Assembly (NCBI GenBank): GCA_964535215.1
Contig: CAZHST010000011.1
Span: 19,342 to 83,341 of the forward strand
DNA from: JACQHM01 sp964535215
GTDB lineage: Bacteria > Methylomirabilota > Methylomirabilia > Methylomirabilales > JACQHM01
Direction of reading: 5' to 3'
DNA length: 64,000 bases
In this document: one piece after another, positions 40,871 through 49,277 of the stretch
Layout: each line of letters starts with the position of its first letter
How positions within the stretch are numbered: position 1 is the first letter of the stretch
Translations under genes and position numbers: made by a program
The notes under the pieces: model-generated
The model's database searches: none
What the model saw: only the letters and a program-made list of their open reading frames with translations
What the model was told of the DNA's origin: nothing

Positions 40871-42218
40871 TCTTCAACCCTATCGGGCCCGCCTGGTCCG
40901 GGCTGACCTGATCCGGCCCCTGGGTCGGGTGAGTCGGGTCGTCGGCTTGGTCATCGAGGCGACGGGGCTGAAGGTCCCGGTCGGGGAGATCTGCCGGATC
41001 CGCACCAGCCGCGGATCCCTTCCCGCCGAGGTGGTCGGCTTTAAGGAGGATCGGCTGTTCTTGATGCCCTTCGGTGACATCCAGGGGATCAGGCCGGGGA
41101 GCGAGGTCATGGCGACAGGCCGTCCATTCCTGGTTCCCGTCGGGAAAGGGTTTGCGGGGCGGATCTTCAACGGCCTTGCTCAACCCATCGATGGCCGGGA
41201 AGGGCCGGCCGTGGAGGCGGAGGTCCCCCTTCACCGCCAACCTCCCCCTCCCCTGGAACGGGCCCGGGTCTGCGAGCCCTTCGCCACCGGGATCCGGGCC
41301 ATCGATGGACCGCTCACCACCGGCAAAGGCCAGCGGGTCGGGATCTTCTCCGGAAGCGGCGTCGGGAAGAGCACACTTTTAGGGATGATCGCCCGCTATG
41401 CCGCGGCCGATCTCAACGTCATCGGCCTGATCGGCGAACGGGGCCGGGAGGTCAACGACTTCATCGCCAAAGACCTGGGCCCTGAGGGGCTCCGCCGCTC
41501 GATCCTGGTGGTGGCCACCTCCGATGAGCCTCCCTTGATCCGCCGGCAGGCCGCCTATGTGGCGACGGCCATGGCCGAGCACTTTCGGGACCTGGGGCTT
41601 GACGTCCTCTTCCTGATGGATTCCCTCACCCGGTTTGCCATGGCCCAGCGGGAGATCGGCCTGGCCACCGGTGAGCCCCCGACCACCCGGGGCTATCCCC
41701 CTTCGGTCTTTGCCCTCCTCCCCCGGCTGCTGGAGCGGGCGGGCCCCGCTCCCCGCGGGAGCATCACCGGTTTTTATACGATCCTCGTTGAAGGGGATGA
41801 CCTGAACGAGCCGGTCACCGATGCGGCCCGGGCGATCCTGGACGGCCATATCGTCCTCTCCCGGGAGCTCACGTCCCAAGGCCACTATCCTCCCGTGGAC
41901 ATCCTCCCGTCGGTCAGCCGTCTGATGCCGGAGCTGACCGACCCGGCCCATCGAGCGGCGGCTTCGAACCTCAGGGATGCCCTGGCGGCCTTAGAGGAAG
42001 CCAAGGATCTGATCAACATCGGAGCCTATGTCCCAGGCTCCAACCCCCGGGTGGATCGGGCCCTTGAGCTTCGGGACCGGATCAACGCGTTTCTCCGACA
42101 GCCCGTCGAGGAGCGGGCCGATTTTTCAGAGACGCGGGAGCGGCTGATCAGCCTCTTCCAAACGAAGCCTTCTGCCATCAGCGACCAGCGGTCGGTACGG
42201 CGAGGAAAAGCAGGCTGA
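40863..42218 (+). CDS. fliI: Flagellar export ATPase FliI
   Basis: A 451-residue FliI of the F1-beta-like family. Walker A is GIFSGSGVGKSTLLGM; other family blocks are GLIGERGREVNDFI and DSLTRFAMAQREIGLATGEP. GTG 40863 is used, overlapping the fliH stop; upstream frames are not FliI-like. The last about 18 residues (PSAISDQRSVRRGKAG) come from a repeat hairpin and have no counterpart in the family. Confidence 0.95.
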   Translation: MIDLQPYRARLVRADLIRPLGRVSRVVGLVIEATGLKVPVGEICRIRTSRGSLPAEVVGFKEDRLFLMPFGDIQGIRPGSEVMATGRPFLVPVGKGFAGRIFNGLAQPIDGREGPAVEAEVPLHRQPPPPLERARVCEPFATGIRAIDGPLTTGKGQRVGIFSGSGVGKSTLLGMIARYAAADLNVIGLIGERGREVNDFIAKDLGPEGLRRSILVVATSDEPPLIRRQAAYVATAMAEHFRDLGLDVLFLMDSLTRFAMAQREIGLATGEPPTTRGYPPSVFALLPRLLERAGPAPRGSITGFYTILVEGDDLNEPVTDAARAILDGHIVLSRELTSQGHYPPVDILPSVSRLMPELTDPAHRAAASNLRDALAALEEAKDLINIGAYVPGSNPRVDRALELRDRINAFLRQPVEERADFSETRERLISLFQTKPSAISDQRSVRRGKAG

Positions 42219-42235
42219 AGGCTGATGGCTTACCG
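42168..42235. repeat. Palindromic CAGCCATCAGC repeat at the fliI end
   Basis: CTTCTGCCATCAGCGACCAGC on the left faces CAGGCTGAAGGCTGATGGCT on the right, an imperfect hairpin of seven-base units. It spans the fliI stop and encodes the FliI tail. Confidence 0.7.
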
Positions 42236-42255
42236 TGACCCTGGAGAGGTGCCGG

Positions 42256-42720
42256 ATGCCCCGATACCGCTTTCCCCTCCAACCGGTGCTTAAGGAGCGG
42301 AAGATCCGGGAGGATCAGGCCCGGATGGCCCTGGCCGAGCAGGAGGCGATTGTCCAACGGCTCAAGCATCGCCTGGCCGAAGCCAGACGCCTTCAGGAGG
42401 AGTACGGCGAGCGGTGCGCTCAAGCGCTGGTCTCGCAAGCCTCCGGATCCGCCTTCAGCCTCTACCACCGGTACCTTGAAAGGTTGAAGCAAGAGGGGGC
42501 CCGGCTCCTCCTCCACCTGAGGCGGGAGACGGAGGCGCTTCACTTCCTCCGGCTGACCCTTCAGGATCGGTCCAGGGCCCGCCGGATGGTGGAGCGGTTG
42601 AAGGAGAACAGGTATCAGCGGTTCCTGATGGAACTCCGGGCCGAGGAGCAGAAGGGTCTGGATGACGTGGCGGGGATCTTCCACCGTCGGAACCGGGGAA
42701 GACCGGAGACCGGGGACTAG
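42256..42720 (+). CDS. fliJ: FliJ-like export chaperone escort
   Basis: A 154-residue all-helical coiled coil, placed directly after fliI as usual for fliJ. It starts PRYRFPLQPVLKERKIREDQ, the typical FliJ opening. GGAGAGGTG precedes ATG 42256; an earlier GTG lies in repeat sequence. Its last residues (RGRPETGD) are encoded by a GGAGACC repeat. It couples FliI to FlhA in other systems. Confidence 0.8.
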   Translation: MPRYRFPLQPVLKERKIREDQARMALAEQEAIVQRLKHRLAEARRLQEEYGERCAQALVSQASGSAFSLYHRYLERLKQEGARLLLHLRRETEALHFLRLTLQDRSRARRMVERLKENRYQRFLMELRAEEQKGLDDVAGIFHRRNRGRPETGD

Positions 42721-42746
42721 CCCTGAAGCCCAGGGTTTCCCAGGGA
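42693..42746. repeat. GGAGACC-type repeat at the fliJ end
   Basis: GGAAGACCGGAGACCGGGGAC leads to the fliJ stop and is followed by a CCCTGAAGCCCAGGGTTTCCCAGGG stretch, which is partly self-complementary. It encodes the FliJ C-terminal residues. Confidence 0.55.
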
Positions 42747-42749
42747 GAC

Positions 42750-43337
42750 ATGGTCAAGCAGATCGGGCTGTTCGGCTTCTTCCTTCTGATGCTGATGGTC
42801 GCCCTCCTGACCACGGGGGTCTGGCAGCAGGGGATCCTCCCCCGCCTGAAAGGGATGGGGGGGCGGACGGCTCCCCACGTCGCCGTAGCTTCCTCCGAAG
42901 CTCCCCGACCCGCTGGATCCGCCAACCCCCCCCAGCCCCAGGAATCCCCCGAACCCCCCACCCCCCGTGAATCTGAGGCGGAGGAGGATCGGCGGTTGAA
43001 GGAGCTGGAGGAGAGGTTGAAGCGGGAGCGGGAGATCCTGACCACCGAAGGGAGGCGACTTATGCAGCTGAAGGCGACCATCGAGAAGCTCCTGCAAGAA
43101 GAGCAGGCCAAGGAAGAGGCCCGCCTCCAGCACCTGGCCAAGCTCTACGAGCGGATGAAGCCTAAGGAGGCGGCTGCGGCCGTTGAAAAGATGGATCGGG
43201 CATTCGCCGCCCGGCTCCTCAGCCTGATGGGGGAGCGACCGGCGGCCAAGATTCTGGAGGCCCTGGACAGTCCCATCGCCGCCGACTTGAGCCGACGGAT
43301 GAGCGACCTAAAGGAAGGGACGGGGAGAGCCTTATGA
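42750..43337 (+). CDS. MotE-like protein (membrane, MgtE-N-like)
   Basis: A 195-residue protein. A membrane helix (FGFFLLMLMVALLTTGVW) opens it, followed by a Pro-rich stretch, a charged coiled coil (RLKELEERLKREREILTTEG) and a C-terminal domain (YERMKPKEAAAAVEKMDRAF) like the intracellular MgtE N domain. MotE proteins chaperone MotC in some bacteria, while others in this position have no assigned role. It lies between fliJ and fliK in the export operon, which supports a flagellar function. Confidence 0.7.
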   Translation: MVKQIGLFGFFLLMLMVALLTTGVWQQGILPRLKGMGGRTAPHVAVASSEAPRPAGSANPPQPQESPEPPTPRESEAEEDRRLKELEERLKREREILTTEGRRLMQLKATIEKLLQEEQAKEEARLQHLAKLYERMKPKEAAAAVEKMDRAFAARLLSLMGERPAAKILEALDSPIAADLSRRMSDLKEGTGRAL

Positions 43338-44698
43338 TCGGTTTCGCCTTTCTGCTTCAACCCCCTCAACTGCCCAGCCTTCAACCTCCAGCCTCCAGCC
43401 CCGAGCCTCCGGAGGGAAAGGAACCCGAAACCGACCGGAAAGCGGCGTTTGCCGACCTCTTCACCCTGGCCCTTGCAGGGGGGCTGCAGCCCCTTTTGAG
43501 CCATCTGCTTTTAGACCGGCGGCCGGAGACCGGAGCCCAGAGACTCCAGGGGGAGGGAGGGGTAGGGGAAAAGCGCCCAATGCCCGCTGCTCTCCCGTCC
43601 CCACTTCCGGTTCCCGCAGCCGATCCGTCTGAGGCCCAAGGGCCCGAGGGCCCGCCTGGTGCCACGGCGGCCCCCCCGGTTCACCCCATCCCTCCGAGGG
43701 TCCAGGGGTTTTCTCCGGCGCTCGAAGCCGATGGGCCAGGAACCTCCGAGGACGATGCCCCCAGGAAGGCCCTGGCCCCTCTGCTCCGGCCGGAGAGCGT
43801 TCCCGAGGCGAAAGCGGTCGAGGAGGCTTTAGCGATCGAGCACCAGAGATGCGACCAGGGGCAGAGGATCCAGGACCTGAACCCCCGGGCGCCTGTCGAG
43901 GGAACCGCCAGTCAGCCCTTCGCCGGGCATCCGAGGCCTGATGCTGGATCCCGGCCCAGGGACCGGAGCCTAGAGACCCAAGAGGCCACCCTCTTGGGTG
44001 TTGAACCCCGAACCTTCAGCCTTGACCCCGCGGCACCGGGAGCCCTCAAAGGCCTGGATGCACCTCAGGAGCCCCTGTCCCCGACAGACATCAGCACCGG
44101 TCCCACGCTGCCAGACCTGAGGCCGGAAGGACAAGGCAAGGGGCTCAAGGCTAAAGCCTCACCCCGCGAGACCCTATGGGTCTCTGACCTCCCCTCTCCC
44201 CCCTCCCGTCCCAACCCGGAGGGCTTGCCGGAGAGTTCCGGAGGCCCATCCGGCTCCGGACCGGCGATCCCCCCCCAGGCCCTCCATCGGATCGTCGCCG
44301 CCGTTCAGCGGAGCTTAAGAGCCGGCGGGGTTGCGGTTCAACTGGAGCTTCAGCCGAAGACGCTTGGTCGGGTGAGGGTTCAAGTCACCCTGGAAGACGG
44401 CCTGGTGAAGGCCCAGGTCCAGGTCGAGGTCCCTTCGACCAAAGCAGCTCTGGAGGCAAGCCTGCCTTCCCTCGAGCAGGCCCTTCTCCGACAAGGGCTT
44501 TCAATCGGACGGTTCGAGGTGGCGGTGGGGCCGGACGTCTTCGCAGGGGGAGGGAGGGGAAGGTCTTCACGGTCGGAAGCCTGGGGCTTTTCGAGGAAGG
44601 ACCTCGGACGGGAGGCCCGAGACCAGACCCTTCCTCCCCTCTTCAGCCTCCAGTCTCCGACCTCCGGTCTCCCCTCTCTGGTCGATGTCACCATCTAG
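43334..44698 (+). CDS. fliK: Hook-length control protein FliK
   Basis: A 454-residue FliK. The long, low-complexity N-terminal part (1-320) varies and is peppered with repeat-encoded segments. The C-terminal Flg_hook domain is conserved: VQLELQPKTLGRVRVQVTLE and VKAQVQVEVPSTKAALEASL. It measures hook length and switches export specificity with FlhB. It overlaps the MotE-like gene by four bases. Confidence 0.85.
   Translation: MIGFAFLLQPPQLPSLQPPASSPEPPEGKEPETDRKAAFADLFTLALAGGLQPLLSHLLLDRRPETGAQRLQGEGGVGEKRPMPAALPSPLPVPAADPSEAQGPEGPPGATAAPPVHPIPPRVQGFSPALEADGPGTSEDDAPRKALAPLLRPESVPEAKAVEEALAIEHQRCDQGQRIQDLNPRAPVEGTASQPFAGHPRPDAGSRPRDRSLETQEATLLGVEPRTFSLDPAAPGALKGLDAPQEPLSPTDISTGPTLPDLRPEGQGKGLKAKASPRETLWVSDLPSPPSRPNPEGLPESSGGPSGSGPAIPPQALHRIVAAVQRSLRAGGVAVQLELQPKTLGRVRVQVTLEDGLVKAQVQVEVPSTKAALEASLPSLEQALLRQGLSIGRFEVAVGPDVFAGGGRGRSSRSEAWGFSRKDLGREARDQTLPPLFSLQSPTSGLPSLVDVTI
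43362..43556. repeat. Cluster of short-period repeats in fliK 5' half
   Basis: CAACCTCCAGCCTCCAGCCCC near 43380 and GGCCGGAGACCGGAGCCCAG near 43520 are units of the family read in frame. They enlarge the disordered FliK N terminus. Confidence 0.5.
44600..44692. repeat. GGAGACC-type repeat at the fliK end
   Basis: GGACGGGAGGCCCGAGACCAG is followed by CAGCCTCCAGTCTCCGACC and CTCCGGTCTCCCC, which are partly complementary. It encodes the last ~30 residues of FliK, beyond the conserved hook domain. Confidence 0.6.
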
Positions 44699-44713
44699 AG
44701 GAGGAAGGCAAGC

Positions 44714-45370
44714 ATGATCGCTCCAGTTCCAGCCTTAAAAAACGGCGGGATGACCTCGGGGGCTCCGCAGGGCACCCTGGGCGCGGATGCCCTTCTCCAG
44801 CTCTTGATCACCCAGCTCAAGCATCAGGATCCTCTGGACCCCCTCGACAGCACCCAATTTCTCGCCCAGATGGCCCAGTTCACCATGATCGGGGAGCTGG
44901 ACAACCTGAACCGGAACATGATCCTGACCCAGCGCTCGACCAACACGGCCTGGGCCCTGTCCTTGATCGGGCAAGAGGTTGAGGCCAACGGCAGCGCATT
45001 CGACTATCCAGGATCCGGACCGGTCCCGTTGACCTACTCCCTCCCCCAGGCAGCCAGGAGTGCCACGGTCGAGATCCTGAACCAGCAGGGCCAGGTGGTC
45101 CGGACCATCCAGGTCGGTGCTCAAGAAGCAGGGGTCCAGTCGATCGAGTTCGATGGAAAGGACCAATCAGGGAGGCTCCTCCCGCCGGGCCGGTATCTGT
45201 ATCGCGTCACCGCCGCCGGCTCCGATGGGAGGGGGCTTTCCGGCGTCACCACGTCCTCCGGGACGGTCAGGGGGATCGAATTTTCAGGGGATCCTCTTGT
45301 CCTGGTGCTCGACGGGGCCCTGGTCCCGCTCACGAGCGTGATCCGGGTCTCAGCTCAGGCCAAAGGGTAG
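44714..45370 (+). CDS. flgD: Hook scaffold protein FlgD
   Basis: A 218-residue FlgD. The N-terminal block reads LLQLLITQLKHQDPLDPLDS and TQFLAQMAQFTMIGEL, and the Ig-like C-terminal part has a typical hook-cap form with GRYLYRVTA. It caps the growing hook and leaves after completion. GAGGAAGG is the ribosome site. Confidence 0.93.
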   Translation: MIAPVPALKNGGMTSGAPQGTLGADALLQLLITQLKHQDPLDPLDSTQFLAQMAQFTMIGELDNLNRNMILTQRSTNTAWALSLIGQEVEANGSAFDYPGSGPVPLTYSLPQAARSATVEILNQQGQVVRTIQVGAQEAGVQSIEFDGKDQSGRLLPPGRYLYRVTAAGSDGRGLSGVTTSSGTVRGIEFSGDPLVLVLDGALVPLTSVIRVSAQAKG

Positions 45371-45424
45371 AGAGGGCTATGCCCTTTGCGCCATGCCCTA
45401 TGGCGATAGAAAGGAGAAAATTCC
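45371..45424. other. flgD-flgE spacer with small hairpins
   Basis: CGCCAT-GCCCT-ATGGCG (about 45390-45406) is a 6-bp stem. GGCTATGCCCTTTGC nearby looks sigma54-like, but its GG and GC are 11 bases apart rather than ten. AAAGGAG precedes flgE. Confidence 0.35.
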
Positions 45425-46207
45425 ATGATCACTTCCTTAAACACCGCCATCACCGGCCTTCGCGATTCTCAACTGTTGCTGAGTATCGTCGCCAACAACA
45501 TTGCCAACGCCACCACCCCCGGCTTTAAAAAGAGCCGGGTCATCTTCGCCGATCTCCTCCTCCAGACCCTCCAGGGGGCCACCGCTCCCAGCGGCAACCA
45601 GGGAGGGCTCAATCCGAAGCAGATCGGCCTGGGGGCGCTCCCCGGGGCTCTGGCCCCCGTGTTTGTGCCGGGAACCCTCCAGGTGACCGGCCGGCCGACC
45701 GATGTGGCCATCCAGGGGAACGGCTTCTTCGTCCTGACCGATGGATCCGACAACCTGTTCTACACCCGGGCCGGGGCCTTCACCTTCGACGCCGACGGCA
45801 ACTTTGTTGATACCGTCACCGGGTACAAGGTTCAGAAGGTAAACCCTCTCCCCGCTAACGCCGAGTCGGTGTTCATTGACGCCAGCGGAAACGTCTTCGC
45901 AGTGGTGGACGGGCAACAGCAGCAGCTTGGGACCATCCAGGTGGCGACCTTCTCCAACCCGGAGGGGCTCCTCATGGTGGGACAGAACCTGTATCGGGAG
46001 TCTCCCAACTCGGGGACGGCGAACCCCGGCAACCCGGGAACGGATGGCCGGGGGATCCTGGTCGCCGGGGCCCTGGAGGCCTCAAATGTGGACCTGGCCG
46101 AGGAGTTCACCAATCTGATCGTGGCCCAGCGGAGCTTCCAGGCCAACGCCCGTCTCATCACCACCAGCGATCAGGTCCTGGAGGAGCTGGTCAACCTTAA
46201 GCGATAA
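45425..46207 (+). CDS. flgE: Hook protein FlgE, short form
   Basis: A 260-residue hook-family protein. The N-terminal motif is LSIVANNIANATTPGFKKSR and the C terminus ends ANARLITTSDQVLEELVNLK, a FlgE-type ending. The core has GTLQVTGRPTDVAIQGNGFF. Many FlgE proteins are 400 or more residues; this one lacks most of the outer D2/D3 region, as in the short Bacillus-type hook protein. Position between flgD and the FlrC-like gene supports FlgE. FlgG has a similar length and is the main alternative. Confidence 0.78.
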   Translation: MITSLNTAITGLRDSQLLLSIVANNIANATTPGFKKSRVIFADLLLQTLQGATAPSGNQGGLNPKQIGLGALPGALAPVFVPGTLQVTGRPTDVAIQGNGFFVLTDGSDNLFYTRAGAFTFDADGNFVDTVTGYKVQKVNPLPANAESVFIDASGNVFAVVDGQQQQLGTIQVATFSNPEGLLMVGQNLYRESPNSGTANPGNPGTDGRGILVAGALEASNVDLAEEFTNLIVAQRSFQANARLITTSDQVLEELVNLKR

Positions 46208-46227
46208 GGGGAAGTTCGTTTCACGCC

Positions 46228-46278
46228 TCACGATGGCTCTGCTCAAAGCTGGCGGCTGAGGGCTAACGGCTGAAAAAG
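46228..46278. repeat. CAGCCGT-type heptamer repeat before the FlrC-like gene
   Basis: GATGGCTCTGCTCAAAGCTGGCGGCTGAGGGCTAACGGCTGA is a row of seven-base units of the same kind as at 42168 and 47642. It is intergenic here, between flgE and the FlrC-like gene. Confidence 0.5.
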
Positions 46279-46290
46279 GAGGGAGGCGCG

Positions 46291-47688
46291 ATGACATCCC
46301 CGCAGGTTTTGGTGGTTGACGATGAGCCGCTTCTCTGCCGATCCCTCGTCCAGACCATCCAGGGTCTGGGGTATGAGGCCACCTCGGCCGGAAGCGGTGA
46401 AGAGGCCTTGCGCCAGCTCGAGAGGTCGCCGAGCCGGCTGGTCTTCTCCGACATCCGGATGCCCGGGATGGACGGCCTGGAACTCTTAAAACAGGTGAAG
46501 ACCTTCTGGCCGGAGACCTGCGTTGTCATGATCACCGCCTACGGATCGGTGGAGGTGGCCGTCCAGGCCATGAAGGAAGGGGCCTCCGATTTCCTGATGA
46601 AGCCCTTTTCGATGAAGCAGGTGGAGGAGGTCCTCACCCGCGTCTTCGGCACCCCCGAGGCCAGAAACGGGCACCTCGCGTTTCACCCGGGTCGCCGGTC
46701 GCCGGTCTCCCCTCTGCCGTCCCAGGTGGGGATCGTCACCCAGGATCCTCGGATCCTGGAGATCCTGAGGATGGTCGAACGCGTCGCCCCGACCCCTGTT
46801 CCTATCCTGATCCAGGGGGAGAGCGGAACCGGCAAGGAGCTTCTGGCCCGGGCGGTCCACCGGTGGAGCGGGCGGGGAGGCCCCTTTGTCGCCTTGAACT
46901 GTGCGGCCATCCCGGAAAGCCTCCTGGAGTCCGAACTCTTCGGCTATGAGAAGGGGGCCTTCACCGGGGCTATCGCCCGTCGGATCGGGAAGTTCGAAGC
47001 GGCCCACCGGGGCACCCTCCTCCTCGACGAGGTGAGCGAGATGCCCCTTTCGCTTCAGGCCAAGCTCCTCCGGGCGCTTCAGGAGGGGGAGGTGAACCGA
47101 CTGGGCGACTCAAGGCCGGTGAAGGTCGACACCCGGGTGGTGGCCACGACCAACCGGAACCTCCGGGAGGAGGTCCGGGCGGGCCGATTCCGCCAGGATC
47201 TCTTCTTCCGGCTGAATGTGGTCACCATCACCCTCCCCCCCCTCAGGGAGCGGCGGGGGGACATCCCTCTCTTGACGGCCCATTTCCTGGTCAAGCACAG
47301 CCCGGGTGGTCAGTCCTTCAAGCTTTCCCATGCGGCCCAGGAGCTCCTCATGACGTATCCGTGGCCGGGGAACATCCGGGAGCTGGAGAACTGCCTCCAG
47401 CGGGCCATCCTCCTCTCCTCCGGGGGCCCGATCCAACCCAGGGATCTCGGTCTGGACCTGGAGGCGAGACTCCGGATCCCGGACCAGAGAGCCAGGGGAG
47501 GGGCCCTCCATGAGGTGGAGCGACAGGTCATCCTGGATACCCTGGCTCAGGTAGGGGGGAATCGGACCCGGGCGGCCAGGGTCCTGGGGATTTCGGTCAG
47601 GACCCTCCGTAACAAGCTTCGGGAGTACCGGGCAGAAGGGGCCTTCAGCCATCAGCCGTCAGCCGTCAGCCAAAGCCAACCGCTGTAG
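46291..47688 (+). CDS. FlrC/FleR-like sigma54 activator
   Basis: A 465-residue REC-AAA-Fis regulator. The receiver has VVDDEPLL, Asp in LVFSDIRMPGMDG and LMKPFSM. The AAA domain has Walker A GESGTGKEL, KGAFTGAIARRIGKFEAAHR (a FlrC/FleR hallmark) and GTLLLDEVSE. The HTH is GGNRTRAARVLGISVRTLRN. It probably switches on the three sigma54 promoters in this window after phosphorylation by the FlrB-like kinase. The last ~12 residues (SHQPSAVSQSQPL) are repeat-encoded. Confidence 0.85.
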   Translation: MTSPQVLVVDDEPLLCRSLVQTIQGLGYEATSAGSGEEALRQLERSPSRLVFSDIRMPGMDGLELLKQVKTFWPETCVVMITAYGSVEVAVQAMKEGASDFLMKPFSMKQVEEVLTRVFGTPEARNGHLAFHPGRRSPVSPLPSQVGIVTQDPRILEILRMVERVAPTPVPILIQGESGTGKELLARAVHRWSGRGGPFVALNCAAIPESLLESELFGYEKGAFTGAIARRIGKFEAAHRGTLLLDEVSEMPLSLQAKLLRALQEGEVNRLGDSRPVKVDTRVVATTNRNLREEVRAGRFRQDLFFRLNVVTITLPPLRERRGDIPLLTAHFLVKHSPGGQSFKLSHAAQELLMTYPWPGNIRELENCLQRAILLSSGGPIQPRDLGLDLEARLRIPDQRARGGALHEVERQVILDTLAQVGGNRTRAARVLGISVRTLRNKLREYRAEGAFSHQPSAVSQSQPL

Positions 47689-47716
47689 GCTGAAGGCTGG
47701 AGGCTTGACGCTGACA
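47640..47716. repeat. Palindromic CAGCCGT repeat at the FlrC-like gene end
   Basis: CAGCCATCAGCCGTCAGCC on the left arm faces GGCTGAAGGCTGGAGGCTTG and GACGCTGAC on the right. The element spans the stop codon and encodes the protein's C-terminal tail. Confidence 0.7.
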
Positions 47717-47727
47717 AGAGGGAAGCC

Positions 47728-48234
47728 ATGGCGGAGATTGAGCGAAAAGATGAGTTCACCCCCTCCACGGGGGGGGAAGAGCAGGGGGGGAAGCCCAAGA
47801 AGGGCCGAACCCGGCTTCTCTACGCGGCAGCCCTCCCGGCATTGGCGGCCCTGGCCTTCGCCCTGGTCCTCTTCGTGGTGAAGCCGCTCTTCCCCCCGCC
47901 GGAGGCCGGGGAGGGGGTGAAGGCGGCTTCCGGGAAAATCGTCCCCCTTCAGCCCGTCATCGTCAACCTGGCCGGAAGCGAGGGACGGCGCTATCTCAAG
48001 GCCAGGGTGGAGCTGGAAGTCTCCGCTGATGAGAGGGGCGTGAAGGAGATTGAGGAACGCAAACCTCTCCTCCTCGATCTCCTGATCGAGACCCTGTCCC
48101 GGAAGCGCTTTGAGGAGGTCAGTGAAGCCGAGGGACGGGAGCACCTCAGGAAGGAGATCCTGGAGCAGTTCACCAGGGAGCTGGGGGCTGGCAAGGTCAG
48201 GCGGGTCTTCCTCACGGAATTTGTCGTCCAGTAG
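47728..48234 (+). CDS. fliL: Flagellar basal-body protein FliL
   Basis: A 168-residue FliL. A cytoplasmic N-terminal tail of about 30 residues is followed by one membrane helix (LLYAAALPALAALAFALVLF) and a periplasmic domain with NLAGSEGRRYLKARVELEVS. It stabilises the motor stators. MotA and MotB are not in this window. Confidence 0.85.
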   Translation: MAEIERKDEFTPSTGGEEQGGKPKKGRTRLLYAAALPALAALAFALVLFVVKPLFPPPEAGEGVKAASGKIVPLQPVIVNLAGSEGRRYLKARVELEVSADERGVKEIEERKPLLLDLLIETLSRKRFEEVSEAEGREHLRKEILEQFTRELGAGKVRRVFLTEFVVQ

Positions 48235-48269
48235 GGGCAGCGTTTCCCCCTGCCCCTTGAGGGGACGGG

Positions 48270-49277
48270 ATGACCAAGATCCTTACCCAAGAGGAGATCG
48301 ACACCCTGCTTCAGGCCGTCGCCCGCGGAGAGATCCTCACCGTGGAAAGGAAAGAGGAGCCACGGCGGGATCGGACGATCCTCCCCTACGATTTCCGGAG
48401 GCCCAATCGGATCTCCAAAGACCAGCTCCGTATCCTTCAGACCCTGCATGACGACTTCGCCAAGCTCTTGAGCTCCTCCCTCTCCGCGTACCTAAGGAGC
48501 CTTGTCGAGATCCGGCTTCAGACCATTGGAGCGATGACGTTTGCCGAGTTCCTCGCCTGGATCGTCACCCCCTGCTGCCTGGGCCTCTTTGGTCTGAAGC
48601 CGTTACGAGGGGAGGCCGCCGTCGCGATCGATCCCCATCTGGTCTTCGCCTTGATCGATCGTCTCCTGGGGGGGACAGGACGCCCCTCCATCCCGGTCCG
48701 GGAGTTCACCGAGATCGAGCGGGCCATCATCCGAAAGCTCATTGAGCGGTATCTGGTGGAGCTCCAACAGGCGTGGTCCCGCATCGGAACCTTTCAGGCC
48801 CAGCTCCTGAACATTGAGACCAACCCCCAGTTGGTGCAAATCGTCTCGCCCAACGAGCTGGTGATCGTGATCGACTTCGAGATGAAGATGGGGGAGGTGA
48901 GCGGCTCCGTCCACCTCCTCCTCCCTGTGGCCCTCCTGGAGCCGATCCTTCCGAAGCTCACAGCCAGCCGGTGGTTCTCCAGTGCCTACGGCGAGCCGTC
49001 GAAAGAGACCTCCGCAAGCGTTGAGGCCGAGCTGATGAAGACCAACCTCCATCTCCGGGCCGTGCTGGGGGAGATCTCGGTGAGTGTCCAGGAGCTGGCG
49101 CTCTTGAAGGAGGGCCACATCCTGCGCCTGAATGCCGGACCGGGGAGCCTGGCCGTTGTTGAGGTTGAAGGGGTCCCCAGGTTCCTGGCGAAACCCGGCT
49201 TAAGCCGGGGGAAGCGGGCGGTGAAGATCACCAACCTTGTTCAGGATGGAGTCCCAGCGCATGATCGAGCGAGGTAA
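48270..49277 (+). CDS. fliM: Switch protein FliM
   Basis: A 335-residue FliM. Near the N terminus LTQEEIDTLLQAV is the CheY-P docking motif. The CheC-like middle domain follows, and the SpoA domain ends in VQDGVPAHDRAR. It forms the switch complex with FliG and the FliN-like protein. Its end overlaps the next gene. Confidence 0.93.
   Translation: MTKILTQEEIDTLLQAVARGEILTVERKEEPRRDRTILPYDFRRPNRISKDQLRILQTLHDDFAKLLSSSLSAYLRSLVEIRLQTIGAMTFAEFLAWIVTPCCLGLFGLKPLRGEAAVAIDPHLVFALIDRLLGGTGRPSIPVREFTEIERAIIRKLIERYLVELQQAWSRIGTFQAQLLNIETNPQLVQIVSPNELVIVIDFEMKMGEVSGSVHLLLPVALLEPILPKLTASRWFSSAYGEPSKETSASVEAELMKTNLHLRAVLGEISVSVQELALLKEGHILRLNAGPGSLAVVEVEGVPRFLAKPGLSRGKRAVKITNLVQDGVPAHDRAR

Noticed and set aside
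45375..45390. Sigma54-like GGCTATGCCCTTTGC before flgE
   Set aside because: The GG and GC are 11 bases apart, and sigma54 needs ten; also the flanking consensus is weak.
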